Below are positions 36,752 through 45,864 of a stretch of DNA of 64,000 nt, piece by piece. This DNA is from Sinorhizobium terangae (lineage in GTDB: Bacteria > Pseudomonadota > Alphaproteobacteria > Rhizobiales > Rhizobiaceae). The notes under the pieces were generated by a model, which worked only from the letters and a program-made list of their open reading frames with translations, was not told the DNA's origin and did no database searches. The position numbers and the translations under genes were made by a program. How positions within the stretch are numbered: the stretch's first letter is position 1; every line of letters starts with the position of its first letter. The stretch is from positions 1 through 64,000 of the forward strand of contig NZ_WITC01000049.1 of assembly GCF_009601505.1 (NCBI RefSeq), read 5' to 3'.

Positions 36752-37185
36752 GTCTTGAACGCCTTAAAACCGCAGAAGAAGCTAAAGCGGTTAGGTTAGG
36801 ATCGACACCGTGAGCTGAAGGACGATCGGGGCCATCGGCGAGGCAATGGAGAAGAATGTGTCTGACCCAAATTCGCATGACGTTTTTTTACCCTATCGAG
36901 GCCGGCCAGGCAGTTGGATCCCACTATGCTGACTCTGTCAGCTCAGGATGCAGTCGAACTGTATGCTAGGGGTTTACGGCAGCGGCTTAAAACGTGCGCG
37001 ATGGCGCCTGCGTCGCGCCGTTTTTCTACCGAGAAGGTCCCGCTGAGGAAAGTGTTCTGGTGCCGCATACGATTGTGGCGGTCGTCGACCTCGCCATGAG
37101 GTCACCGTCATCGATCATGTATTCTTTGGCGCCCCCTGATTACGAACGAGTTCGGTTTCGATTCAACGTTAAGGTGAGGTGTGTT
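36752..37185. other. Leader region between nod box and glycosyltransferase; no recognised gene
   Basis: About 430 bases. A frame running into the glycosyltransferase from 36994 (MRDGACVAPFFYREG) is open and could be an N-terminal extension or a relic of another gene, but it has no recognisable similarity and no ribosome site. A long 5' leader is the simplest reading. Confidence 0.4.
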
Positions 37186-38427
37186 GTGTATAGCTTCCTG
37201 CTTGCGTCCTGGGGGACGTCGGGTAATCTGAGTCCGTTGCTGACTGCGGCTCGACGACTGAAACGACGCGGCCATAACGTCCGCGTCATGGCTGATCCAG
37301 CGATGCAGAGTGAAGTGGCTGCGGCGGGTTTCGAGTTCGTGTGCTGGCGGCGTGCGCCGATAGGCATCGACGCTGACCCGACTAATTTTTCGGACATCGG
37401 TGACTGGTTCCAAAAGGCGGTGTTCGGCCCCGCGTCGGCCTATGCGGCCGATATCCGGGATGAGATCGGCCGCATCCCGACGGATGCTGTCGTTGCCATC
37501 GATCTATTGTTCGGTGCCGTATTGGGCGCCGAAGCTGCGGGCGTGCCCATCGCAATGTTGGCACCCCATGTCAGCCTTCGCCCTCTCCCAGGGACTCCGC
37601 CTGTCACCAGCGGGTACGTGCAGCCGCAAACGCCAGAAGAGCGGATCGAGGCGGCGGCAGCGAGGGAAGACTGGGCCTGCTTCCTGAACCAGTTCCTTCC
37701 ACTTTTAAACGAGGCGCGCGCCGGCCTCGGCCTCTCCGGCTTAGACAAGACGGTGGATTTGTTCGAGTGTGCCGATCGGTACTTGCTCGCGATCAGCGAG
37801 ACCTTCGACTTTGCAGCCGACGCCCTGCCCGATAATGTTCGCTATGTCGGGCCGCTGCTCGATCAACCGAATTGGTCAAAGGGCTGGAAGGCTCCTTGGC
37901 CCGTGGACTCCGATCGACCTCGTGTGCTTGTCGCCTGCAGCACCGGGGCTCAGGGTCAAGACGAGTTGGTTCAGCGGATCATCAGCGCACTGGGTACGCT
38001 GGACGTGCAAGCAGTAGCGACCATCGGTCCCCATGTTGACGCGACAAAACTGGTGGCCCCCAGAAACGTGCATCTGCTGCACGGTGCACCGCATGACGTT
38101 GTGATGAGGGAAGTCTGCCTCGTCGTGACGCAGGGCGGCTACGGCACCGTCAGCCGGGGATTGATAAACGGTCTGCCGCAATTGGTGCTCCCCAACGGGC
38201 GCGACCAAGGCGATAATGCGGCACGAGTTGTGTCGAAGGGAGCTGGCTTACGCCTACCGCCGAGCGCTTGTGAGGCCGAAATCGCCGATGCTGTCAGTCG
38301 GCTACTTCAGGAACCGCGTTACCGTGATGCGGCCCGCCTGTTGGGCGATGGTATTAAAGCTGAAATCGCCGCCTCCGGTCTCATTGACGAATTGGAGGCC
38401 ATGGTGGCAAACAGGCGCGTTGCCTGA
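37186..38427 (+). CDS. UGT/MGT-type glycosyltransferase (GT1)
   Basis: 413 residues from GTG 37186 (reads VYSFLLASWGTSGNLSPLL), chosen because AAGGTGAGG lies six bases ahead and the GT1 N-terminal motif begins at once; the frame is open further upstream to 36994. The N-terminal half has the acceptor-domain start (GTSGNLSPLLTAARRLKRRGH), and the C-terminal half the UDP-sugar-binding signature, with LHGAPHDVVMREVCLVVTQGG, GTVSRGLINGLPQLVLPNGRDQ and DNAARV. It would transfer a sugar from a nucleotide donor to a small lipophilic acceptor. A nod box lies 435 bases upstream, so it is probably flavonoid-induced. The acceptor could be a flavonoid, a Nod-factor part or another metabolite. None is indicated by sequence, and it does not match NodZ or NoeC-type enzymes. 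Confidence 0.82.
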   Translation: MYSFLLASWGTSGNLSPLLTAARRLKRRGHNVRVMADPAMQSEVAAAGFEFVCWRRAPIGIDADPTNFSDIGDWFQKAVFGPASAYAADIRDEIGRIPTDAVVAIDLLFGAVLGAEAAGVPIAMLAPHVSLRPLPGTPPVTSGYVQPQTPEERIEAAAAREDWACFLNQFLPLLNEARAGLGLSGLDKTVDLFECADRYLLAISETFDFAADALPDNVRYVGPLLDQPNWSKGWKAPWPVDSDRPRVLVACSTGAQGQDELVQRIISALGTLDVQAVATIGPHVDATKLVAPRNVHLLHGAPHDVVMREVCLVVTQGGYGTVSRGLINGLPQLVLPNGRDQGDNAARVVSKGAGLRLPPSACEAEIADAVSRLLQEPRYRDAARLLGDGIKAEIAASGLIDELEAMVANRRVA

Positions 38428-38827
38428 TCGCCGACTGATGCTAACGGTTCGATCGTGCTCATGCATTCAGATTCTTCAAGTTCACCTTCGGCCCGCGCAG
38501 GCATCTTGCCGACTGGCTTTAGGCATCCGCGTCATTTCGCCGATGCTTCTGCACTGGGCCAAGTCGACGTTCATCCCCGGCTTGCTACCTCTCACAGATC
38601 GTCGTGTTCCAGCATTATCCAGTTCCTATTTTGCCGAGGCTCAAGACCGACTGATAACGGACTTGCGCTTTCGATCGCACCAGTGTCGTTCAGGAGCAGT
38701 CGATCCGGCTAAACCGGCTGGGGAGGATCGGCGAACGCATCGCCTCCGCGATCTGACTGCCGTTCTTTGCCATTCTGCGCGCTGGACCAAATCAACTACC
38801 CTTTAGTACAGAGAAAAGGAGCTGACC
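38428..38827. other. Intergenic between glycosyltransferase and hydrolase
   Basis: 400 bases with overlapping unrecognisable frames. No terminator or nod box is evident, so the hydrolase could still be read from the upstream nod-box promoter. Confidence 0.4.
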
Positions 38828-39691
38828 TTGAGTAACGCAGCCGGATCGAGCCCTATCCTAATGAACCGCGCCGGCGTGTGCCTCGCGCATTTCGAAGCAA
38901 AACCGGCTTCACCCCTGGGTCCGCCGCTGGTTTTGATTCACGGTTGGACGGGCGATCACAGGATATTCACGCCGCAGATCGGATATTTCGCCCACAGTCG
39001 GCACGTCGTTGCAGTCAATCTTCGCGGTCACGGGGAGAGCGACGCACCGAAGCAGGAGTACACGATAGAGGGTTTTGCGGATGACGTAGCATGGCAATGC
39101 GCCGAGCTGAAGCTGGAGAAACCGTTGGTCATCGGTCACAGCTTGGGTGGCTCGGTCGCACTTGAGCTGTGCGGGCGCCATCCGGACCGGGTCTCAGGTC
39201 TGGTGATGATCGATTCCATTGTGACGCCAGGATCGACGCTGCGCGAAAGCGCCGACGTCGGTCGGTTGCTGGATGAAATTTCCGGTCCAAACTATCGGGC
39301 GGTTTTGCGGAGAAATGCGTTGTCCATGGCCGTCGACTATGACGATGCTGCCAGGCGCGAGAGCATCCACAACATCTACATCCAGCCTTCGTGCGAGAAG
39401 ACGCCGCAGCATGTGGCCTATTCAGCAATCCGTAACTTCATTGTCAACTATGACGCGTCCCTTGCGGCATCGCGTTGCAAAGTCCCGATGGCCTACATAT
39501 CGGCGGACGTGCCGCTGGTAAACGCTGCACGGGATCTCGACTGGCTACAGGCTCGCTGCTCACAGCTCATCGTGGCCAAGACGCTGTTAGCTGGTCATTT
39601 CAACACCATCGAAGTGGCTGATCAGGTGAATGCAATGCTCGACCGCTTCCTAACAGTCGGCCTCAGACGCCTCGCCACTGCTGGTATATAA
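38828..39691 (+). CDS. Alpha/beta-hydrolase
   Basis: 287 residues from TTG 38828 with AAGGAG seven bases upstream. Oxyanion-hole segment LIHGWTGDHRIF near residue 38, nucleophile elbow GHSLGGS near residue 105 (Ser) and C-terminal LAGHFNTIE supplying the catalytic His near 259; a plausible acid is in the preceding AYISADVPLV region. The fold is the standard esterase/lactonase/C-C hydrolase type and the substrate cannot be assigned. It follows the nod-box-linked glycosyltransferase in the same direction, which suggests opposite actions on a conjugate (adding a sugar, cleaving an ester) or steps on one plant metabolite. This is inference. Confidence 0.82.
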   Translation: MSNAAGSSPILMNRAGVCLAHFEAKPASPLGPPLVLIHGWTGDHRIFTPQIGYFAHSRHVVAVNLRGHGESDAPKQEYTIEGFADDVAWQCAELKLEKPLVIGHSLGGSVALELCGRHPDRVSGLVMIDSIVTPGSTLRESADVGRLLDEISGPNYRAVLRRNALSMAVDYDDAARRESIHNIYIQPSCEKTPQHVAYSAIRNFIVNYDASLAASRCKVPMAYISADVPLVNAARDLDWLQARCSQLIVAKTLLAGHFNTIEVADQVNAMLDRFLTVGLRRLATAGI

Positions 39692-40639
39692 CGAATGTGC
39701 GCATGGACTGCATTCAAGTTAGTGTTTGGGTTCGCTGGGTTTTGATCGCGTTTCGGCCAGTTAAGGCTCGTTCGCAGGGGCGGCCTGGTTTCGTCCTGCG
39801 GTCTTTGAGACATTCTCCAATTGTGGCCTTGATGCCGTCTTCGTGCCTTCGACCACATGGCGGCTTTGTTCGGCTCCAGGCTTCCCATACCCCTTAAAAG
39901 CGCAGCCTAGGCTTGTCAGGTTCGCTAATCCACTATCAGGACAGCCGGGATTTCGTCGACGACCCGACTTTCTCGCATTGATGCCGCGCCCCCCAGATGC
40001 GCGGTTACGTGGATCCGGAAGGCGACCGTCAAACGCTTGCGCGCAAATTGCGACACGCGCCCTTTCGTTCCTTTGACCTTCAGGAGTTGATATTGGGTTC
40101 GAAGCTGCGGATCGGGATGCGGCGCGCGATCGCCGCCACGAAAACCAGCGCAGGCACTTATTGCCCCGCTGGATGGCCCCTGGCCTGATCGTTCTTGCCC
40201 CTGCTCAAATTAGGGGCAAGACCCGCGTAGACGGCAGGTTGTTCGGCGTGCAGAAGCGATCGATGTCTGAGAACGCTTATACCCGATCCTCAAAGCTGCT
40301 TCCCAGTGCGGGAGTTGAGGAGCACGGACGGGTTGCACGAAGCTGACTCGCCGCGCTTATCGCCATTTTCGTAGGGACGAGCATACGTCCCGGCATTAGT
40401 GGCGGATTGGGAGCGCAGTGGTATTCCGCGCCCGCGATCTGTTTGGTGCGATAACGCACTTGGGCGATCAATATCTTGCCCACGGCCATCTTGCGGAATG
40501 CTGACTGGCCGTTGCCCACGGCCCCGCTCACACTGCCAAGTTCAATCAATGGCGCAGTTCCTACGAACGATCTGCCGGAGGCGTTCCGCTGGCCCGCTAT
40601 GCTGATTGGTGCGCTGGGTCGCTGGACCAAGTAGCGCTC
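39692..40639. other. Decayed region, no intact gene
   Basis: About 950 bases with short overlapping frames on both strands, no family resemblance and no clear signals, leading into an IS110 relic. Probably old mobile-element debris. Confidence 0.45.
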
Positions 40640-41035
40640 GACGGGGAGATTACGCGGCGTGCCCGGACCGATGCGCGGCAATTGGCAACGATTCCCGTAT
40701 GGGTCCGGTAACAACAGCGGCATTGGTCGCGCCGGCGCATGCCGCTGCAAGGCTCCACCGGCGGAAAGCAGAAGCTCGGTGTCACATCGAAGTTGGGCGA
40801 ACGCTGCGGAGCGCTTGCTTGTCGTACGGGTGAGCGCCATGACGCGCCACGAGGATTGACGCGGCGTTCCTCAAGGATCGTGGCTTGGGAGCTTGCTCAT
40901 CCGCAAGCCTCGTATGGTTGTGATCGTCCCCTTGCCAAGAAGCTGGCCCGCATCGTTTGGGACCTCATGGCGAAGGACGGCATCGACAGAGCTCCGGCCG
41001 CGGCCGGACAGCCGCCTTGCCTGAAGTCGTCGAGC
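40640..41035 (+). pseudogene. IS110/IS1111-family transposase relic (several frameshifts)
   Basis: Pieces in successive frames line up with the C-terminal half of IS1111-type transposases: RARTDARQLATIP, then GPVTTAALVA, STGGKQKLGVTSKLGER, KPRMVVIVPLAKK and LARIVWDLMAKDGIDRAP. At least three frame changes are needed. The N-terminal DEDD domain is not recognisable upstream. Confidence 0.72.
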
Positions 41036-41414
41036 GTGTAGGATGGTCGAAGATTGGTATGGCGCGACAGTCGGTAAGAAACGAGCTCGCAAAGCCAGCT
41101 ATTTGTGCTCCGATCTAGGAACTCATACAGGCCCGCGGCAAATGAATGGGCGCATCGCAGGCCGGACAGATTTCAGCACCCAATTACGCGTAGCGTTGCC
41201 GCTCTTCAAATATTCCTCTTGCACTGACCGGGGTCCACAGCGGTCCCTTTATGGGCTTTTGTGCATCCGGAAGTACGCACTGTGCGGTGCGTTAGGGCGC
41301 TTGATGAGCATGTGGTAACAAAAATCAACCATGAGTGAAGTCTGAGTTTAACGCTCAAGTTGACTCTCGAGCTCTTTCAGTCCAAACCATAGATGGCTAA
41401 GGGAGGAATTCACA

Positions 41415-41852
41415 GTGGCTGACGAGAGTAACACGGGACCAGTTGAAGCGGCTGCCGAGATGAAAGCACCGACTGCTAAAAAGCGGAGGTCGCCACGGCG
41501 TCAAAAAGCTACCGAACAGGTTAAGGATACAAAGACAACGGCTGCCAAGGCTAAGAAGTATAGCGAACAAGAAAGGGCCGATAAGCTCAAGCTCATTGAG
41601 ACGGAAGTGGCCCAACACAATAGTACGCTGAAGGACGCCATCAAGCGCGCCGGGATATCGGAGCAAACTTACTATCAGTGGAAACGAGCTGCCAAGCTTG
41701 TCGAGCAAAAGGTCGCCATGCCGGAGTCCGCCGGTGATGAGTTGGCAGACCTAGTTCAACTCGAGAAGGAAAATCAGCGGCTTCGCAACCTCTTGGCGGA
41801 AAAATTGCGTACGGAAAACGCCGAACTGCGCAAGAGACTTGGGATGGATTGA
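41415..41852 (+). CDS. syrB: SyrB-like regulator
   Basis: 145 residues from GTG 41415 (VADESNTGP), with GGAGGAATT just upstream. The N-terminal ADESNTGP block followed by a Lys/Ala/Pro-rich tail-like segment, and a C-terminal helix-turn-helix-like part (LKDAIKRAGISEQTYYQWKRA) leading into a leucine-rich coiled coil (LVQLEKENQRLRNLLAEKL), match SyrB of Sinorhizobium meliloti. SyrB represses syrM, a NodD-family activator of nod and exopolysaccharide genes. The middle helix also resembles the IS3 OrfA-type DNA-binding domain, from which the family may derive. It stands before a second related gene. Confidence 0.72.
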   Translation: MADESNTGPVEAAAEMKAPTAKKRRSPRRQKATEQVKDTKTTAAKAKKYSEQERADKLKLIETEVAQHNSTLKDAIKRAGISEQTYYQWKRAAKLVEQKVAMPESAGDELADLVQLEKENQRLRNLLAEKLRTENAELRKRLGMD

Positions 41853-42005
41853 TTAAGGGTCGGAGCTCCGCAGAGCGTCCATAGGCGCTCTGCCCTTTGT
41901 GAAAAGCCCACTTGTGGCGATCACTTGAAAAGAGCGGGAAGGGGCTGTATTGGTCCACCCGGCAAGAATGCAGTGGCGCCTATCGGCGTTATGCGGTTGA
42001 GACAT

Positions 42006-42596
42006 ATGAAAACACCACCACGTAAGTTCATTGTAGAGTTCAAGTCGGCACGGCGGCAGCAGAAGGGGCGGACGAACTCAATGTGGGGGGAGACCGACTT
42101 TAAGGCTTTGAACCGCGAAGTGGAAGAGATGGCGCCGCATCTGTTTAGTTCAACAGAAGCTACCGCAATGCCTAAGGCAGATCCCTCCCCGCCGATCGAG
42201 CCGATTGACGGTATTGCCGACAAAGATCCAGGAAACGTGGAGATTGGGCAAGCAGCGATAAACTCGGCCGAACCCGTGGAGGTCGAAGTGTCGAAGCTGC
42301 AAGAGGGTCGTCGTTCGGCAGCCGACGCTGTCGTGCAATTGGAAGATGCCCCCCCAGTATCGCAGCCTCGGAAAAGCTCCAAAAGCGATGTTTCACACAA
42401 GCGCCCTGAACCTATTTCAGTGGACGTGCATGAGGATAAGACGGGCCACGCTAAAGCTGTAGAACGCTCAATTTCCTTCGATGAACTGGCCGCCCTTGAA
42501 GCAGAGAATCAGCGGCTCAAGGCTCTCCTCGCTGCACGGATTCACGCAGAGAACCTCCAGCTCAAGAGGATGCTTGAGCGGTTTAAAGTCACGTGA
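42006..42596 (+). CDS. SyrB-associated hypothetical protein
   Basis: 196 residues from ATG 42006 (MKTPPRKFIVEFKSARRQQK); a longer frame from 41925 lacks a ribosome site. Conserved basic N-terminus with SMWGETDFKALNREVEE, a long acidic low-complexity middle (residues 60-150) and a C-terminal coiled coil LAALEAENQRLKALLAARIHAENLQLKRMLERF that parallels the coiled coil at the SyrB-like end. I know similar pairs from rhizobial symbiotic plasmids but not a proven function. The matching coiled coils suggest that the two proteins may dimerise with each other. Confidence 0.6.
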   Translation: MKTPPRKFIVEFKSARRQQKGRTNSMWGETDFKALNREVEEMAPHLFSSTEATAMPKADPSPPIEPIDGIADKDPGNVEIGQAAINSAEPVEVEVSKLQEGRRSAADAVVQLEDAPPVSQPRKSSKSDVSHKRPEPISVDVHEDKTGHAKAVERSISFDELAALEAENQRLKALLAARIHAENLQLKRMLERFKVT

Positions 42597-42799
42597 GGCT
42601 GGGGCTGGACGAACGACGGCCGCGTCGGAAATCCTGCCAGCAGCGTATGGGTGCTCACATGCGCGCGCTGAGCGGACTGGTAGCGCTTCCCGAATTCATC
42701 AACGAGATCGGCACCTTGTTGCCGATGCCACCATGTGGCCGTTCCTCGTTATACAACGGGGCGACAGAACACCCACGGGACGGAGGTTTGCGAGCTCTT

Positions 42800-43185
42800 A
42801 TATCCGTGGCTGATCGAAACCAGTCTCGCAAATCACGCGCGCCACGGCCCGCGAACCTCTGTAGCGGTAAATCTCGCGTAAGACCTCCATACGCTGCTGG
42901 CGGGTCTGGCGGCGAGTGGCATAGGTGAGAAGTGCGTTAGCCGGGATGCCGAGTTGAGCTCCGATCAAAGATAGGACTTCTTTCGGGATCAATTCGCCGA
43001 GCGTGAGCGCACGACCAGGATAGCTGTAAAGCGAACCCGAGCCGGTTCTCCGGTCTACGCCGTTCCCGGATATGTTCAAGGTCTTCGTCGGCCAGCGTAT
43101 AGTGCTTGAGCAGCGAGAGTTCGTCGATTGGCAGATGGAAGAGTGCCGAGCGTTGTCGCTCGGTGAGAATATGTCGCCTTGGCAT
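42800..43185 (-). pseudogene. Tn3-family transposase relic
   Basis: From ATG 43185 the minus strand reads MPRRHILTERQRSALFHLP and LLKHYTLADEDLEHIRERR, then NRLGFALQL, the N-terminal domain of Tn3 TnpA. After a frame change near 43025 it continues YPGRALTLGELIPKEVLSLI and TRRQTRQQRMEVLREIYRYR. The remainder is missing. It is divergent from the resolvase relic at 43290, the arrangement expected in a Tn3-type element. Confidence 0.75.
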
Positions 43186-43289
43186 GCGGCAACTGTTCCT
43201 ATTGAAGTATTGTCTGTTTTGGACAACAATCGGCCCATACCAAACCAAGGCCTACCGGCACCAAAATCCACGAGGGTTCAATTAGGATA

Positions 43290-43885
43290 GCGCGCCGCCA
43301 TCTACTGCCGCGGTTCGACTGCTGACCAGTCATGCGAGCGCCAAGAACGCGACCTGGCTGCGTTCGCCATTCGCGCAGGTTACGAGGTTGCCGCAATATT
43401 CAAGGAGACAGGCTCCGGCGCGAAACTCGACCGTGCCGAGCGACGCAAGGTGATGGCACTGGCCCAAGCTCGTAAGATTGACGCGGTGCTGGTCACCAAG
43501 CTTTCTCGCTGGGGCTGCTCCACAGTTGATTTGCTCCACACCCTTCGCGAACTGGAGGTTGGAAAGTCTCCGTCATCGCCCTGAACGGAATGGCGTTCGA
43601 TCTGTCGTCACCCCATGGGCGCATGCTCGCGACATTCCTCTCTGGCATCGTCGAGTTCGAGCGTGACCTCATCAGTGAGCGTGTCAAGTCCGGGCTCGCC
43701 GCTGCAAAGGCGCGGGGCAAAACGCCCGGTCGCCAGACCGCAGAGCGCCCCCAAGTCAGATCGACTCGCGCCGAAGGTCAGGGCCCTGGTTGCTGAAGGT
43801 CGCAGCTATCGCTGGATCGCACGCGATCTCGGCATCAGCAAAAACACTGTCGCCGATATTGTGGCGCGCAACCGCCTGGCAGAGG
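43290..43885 (+). pseudogene. Serine resolvase (Tn3 type) pseudogene
   Basis: Begins without a start in CERQERDLAAFAIRAGYEV, continues IDAVLVTKLSRWGCSTVDLL, where the conserved Arg after G is Cys, then needs a frame change near 43560 to read KVSVIALNGMAFDLSSPHGR and FERDLISERVKSGLAAAKAR. A second change gives KVRALVAEGRSYRWIARDLG and KNTVADIVARN, the C-terminal helix-turn-helix. The N-terminal catalytic serine region is absent or unreadable. Confidence 0.75.
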
Positions 43886-43892
43886 GGGATTT

Positions 43893-43952
43893 ATGTCGAT
43901 CACCATTAGGAAGATGCGAAAGGCAGATAAAGCGGTCTGGCCGACATGCGTT
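43893..43952 (+). pseudogene. Short GNAT-like N-terminal fragment
   Basis: ATG 43893 opens MSITIRKMRKADKAVW, typical of the first strand of GNAT acetyltransferases, but similarity is lost after about 20 codons and the frame runs towards the cyp112 start. Probably a cut gene left at the transposon/operon junction. Confidence 0.35.
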
Positions 43953-43981
43953 CAAGCTTGGTTCTTTAAGGAGTTGTTGGC

Positions 43982-45214
43982 ATGCGCGTAAAAAACAATC
44001 ATCGCGATGTGATCGATGTGTCGGTCGCTCCCACGCAACTTGATAATCTGTCTTCTGCGATTCTGCAGCAGGGGGGGATGGCGCGAGTGTCGCTGCCAGG
44101 CGATGTGGTGACCTGGGCGGCAGGCGATCACCAGACGCTCAGGCGGATTCTTTCCGACCAGCGTTTCAACAGGGACTGGCGACAGTGGCGGGCGCTGCAG
44201 GACGGCGAGATTCCCGAGGATCATCCGCTGATCGGGATGTGCAAAGTGGACAACATGGTCACGGCGCATGGCGCCGATCACCGGCGCTTGCGCGGCCTGC
44301 TGTCCAGGAGCTTCGCGCCCAGTCGTATCGCCTTGCTGGCGCCACGGATCGAACAATGCGTCGATCGACTCCTGGCCGAGATGGCGCAGCGCGGCGGCAG
44401 TGCCGATCTGATGTGCGAGTTCGCCGTTCCGCTGCCCACCAACGTTATCGCCGAACTGTTCGGTTTGCCGGACGAACAGCGCGAGGAGATCGTCGCGCTC
44501 ACCTACAGCCTAGCCAATACCTCCGCCACAGCCGCAGAGGCGCGACAGACGCGGCAGCGCATCCCGGAGTTCTTCCGTCGCCTGATCGCGCTCAAGCGGG
44601 GCCAGCTCGACGACGATCTGGCTTCGGCCCTGATCGTCGCGCGCGACAACGGCGAGATCGTTTCTGACACCGAGCTCATCGACATGCTGTTCATGGTGCT
44701 CTCTGCGGGCTTCGTGACCACCACCGGCGTCATCGGCAATGGCGTGCTGGCATTGCTGACGCATCCGCAGCAACTGCACCTGGTGCGCAGCGGCCAAGTT
44801 CCGTGGTCACATGCGATCGAGGAGATCCTGCGCTGGGGCAGCGCAGTGGCCAATCTGCCGTTCCGCTATGCCACCCAAGACGTGGAGATCGACGGATGCA
44901 TGGTCCGCCGCGGCGACGCCGTCCTGATGGCGTTCCATGCGGCGAACCGGGACGAAAAGGCCTTCGGTCCCGGCGCCGACAGGTTCGATGTCACCCGGCG
45001 GCACAACCCGCACCTGTCGTTCGGCGAGGGGCCGCATTTGTGCTTGGGCGCTGCGCTGGCGCGCCTGGAATTGCGCAGCGCCTTCCCCGCGCTGTTCGGG
45101 CAGCTGGAGGATCTGGCGCTGACCATCGCCGCGGAGGACGTCGTCTACATGCCGTCCTACGTCATTCGCTGCCCGCAGCGCCTGCCGGTCACCTTCCGCC
45201 CTTCCATCGCTTAG
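43982..45214 (+). CDS. cyp112: Cytochrome P450 CYP112, gibberellin 20-oxidase
   Basis: 410 residues from ATG 43982 with AAGGAG upstream. I-helix oxygen-binding motif LSAGFVTTTGV near residue 240, ExxR in EEILR near 280, haem-cysteine loop FGEGPHLCLGAALARLE near 345. As the first gene of the gibberellin operon, followed by cyp114-fd-sdr-cyp117-ggps-cps-ks, it is CYP112, which converts GA12 to GA9 by removing C-20. Codon use is clearly more GC-rich than the preceding symbiotic genes, as in the rest of the operon, consistent with acquisition as a block. It looks intact. Confidence 0.92.
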   Translation: MRVKNNHRDVIDVSVAPTQLDNLSSAILQQGGMARVSLPGDVVTWAAGDHQTLRRILSDQRFNRDWRQWRALQDGEIPEDHPLIGMCKVDNMVTAHGADHRRLRGLLSRSFAPSRIALLAPRIEQCVDRLLAEMAQRGGSADLMCEFAVPLPTNVIAELFGLPDEQREEIVALTYSLANTSATAAEARQTRQRIPEFFRRLIALKRGQLDDDLASALIVARDNGEIVSDTELIDMLFMVLSAGFVTTTGVIGNGVLALLTHPQQLHLVRSGQVPWSHAIEEILRWGSAVANLPFRYATQDVEIDGCMVRRGDAVLMAFHAANRDEKAFGPGADRFDVTRRHNPHLSFGEGPHLCLGAALARLELRSAFPALFGQLEDLALTIAAEDVVYMPSYVIRCPQRLPVTFRPSIA

Positions 45215-45297
45215 GGAGTGCGGCATTCACCCCGGATTCGGTGATTCTCGGCTCGCCGGGGTGGCTGGTCTCGCACGAGGGGGGCGAGCATGCCCGG

Positions 45298-45567
45298 TTA
45301 CGCACGATCGTGGCGCCGGCCTTCAGCGACCGCAGGGTGAAGCTGCAGCTCCAAGGACGGAGTGACCATGGCGTCCTGATCAGGGCGCGGCGGCGTTCCC
45401 GAAATCGGAAGAATGATCAGATGGGTTAAACCCTGCTCGTCGTCCCTGATGACCATCGCAAGGCAGACCGGCCTGTCTTTCTCGGCGTTCGTGCGGCCCT
45501 TCTCAGCCTGCCACTCCCACAGGTATTCGTACTCGACGATTTCGCCATCATCGAAGACGTTAGTCAT
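45298..45567 (-). CDS. PemK-like toxin candidate, C-terminus altered
   Basis: 89 residues, overlapping the antitoxin end by eight bases. The N-terminal part DDGEIVEYEYLWEWQAEKGR and KDRPVCLAMV, then LIILPISGTPP, resembles growth inhibitors of the PemK/MazF-like class. The last 20 codons read antisense to the CYP115 5' relic, so the natural C-terminus has probably been replaced at the insertion junction. The protein may therefore be inactive. Identification of the family is tentative. Confidence 0.5.
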   Translation of the reverse strand: MTNVFDDGEIVEYEYLWEWQAEKGRTNAEKDRPVCLAMVIRDDEQGLTHLIILPISGTPPRPDQDAMVTPSLELQLHPAVAEGRRHDRA

Positions 45568-45832
45568 TCTGCGGCTCGTCGGACACGTGAGCCAATCGCT
45601 TGTCCAATGCGGTCAAGATCATGTCGGCCAATTGGGGCGGGGTCTCACTGGTCCTGTAGACCTTGCGCGGGTCTTCTGAACCCTTTGTCATGCGCTCGAA
45701 CAGATCGACGGGCACCACGACAACGGAAGCGCGGCCATGTTTGGTAAGCGTGATGGGCTCTCGCATGGCCTCGTCAAGGTAGCGCCCGAAATGCCGAATA
45801 AATTCGACGGTGGAAATGGTCTTGGTGGTCAT
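45560..45832 (-). CDS. Phd/YefM-type antitoxin
   Basis: 90 residues: TISTVEFIRHFGRYLDEAMR followed by PITLTKHGRASVVVVPVDLFERM is the DNA-binding half of Phd/YefM/StbD antitoxins, with a disordered, charged C-terminus for toxin binding. It is the first gene of a two-gene unit with the overlapping toxin-like gene. A perfect inverted repeat 18 bases upstream is a likely operator. The pair sits inside the cyp115 relic on the opposite strand. Confidence 0.78.
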   Translation of the reverse strand: MTTKTISTVEFIRHFGRYLDEAMREPITLTKHGRASVVVVPVDLFERMTKGSEDPRKVYRTSETPPQLADMILTALDKRLAHVSDEPQND

Positions 45833-45849
45833 TGAGCTTGCCTCGTTTG

Positions 45850-45864
45850 ATTATTCTGAATAAT
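45850..45864. promoter_or_regulatory. Operator palindrome of the toxin-antitoxin unit
   Basis: ATTATTC-T-GAATAAT is a perfect seven-base inverted repeat around one base, 18 bases upstream of the antitoxin start. Phd/YefM antitoxins bind such palindromes to repress their own promoter. Confidence 0.6.
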
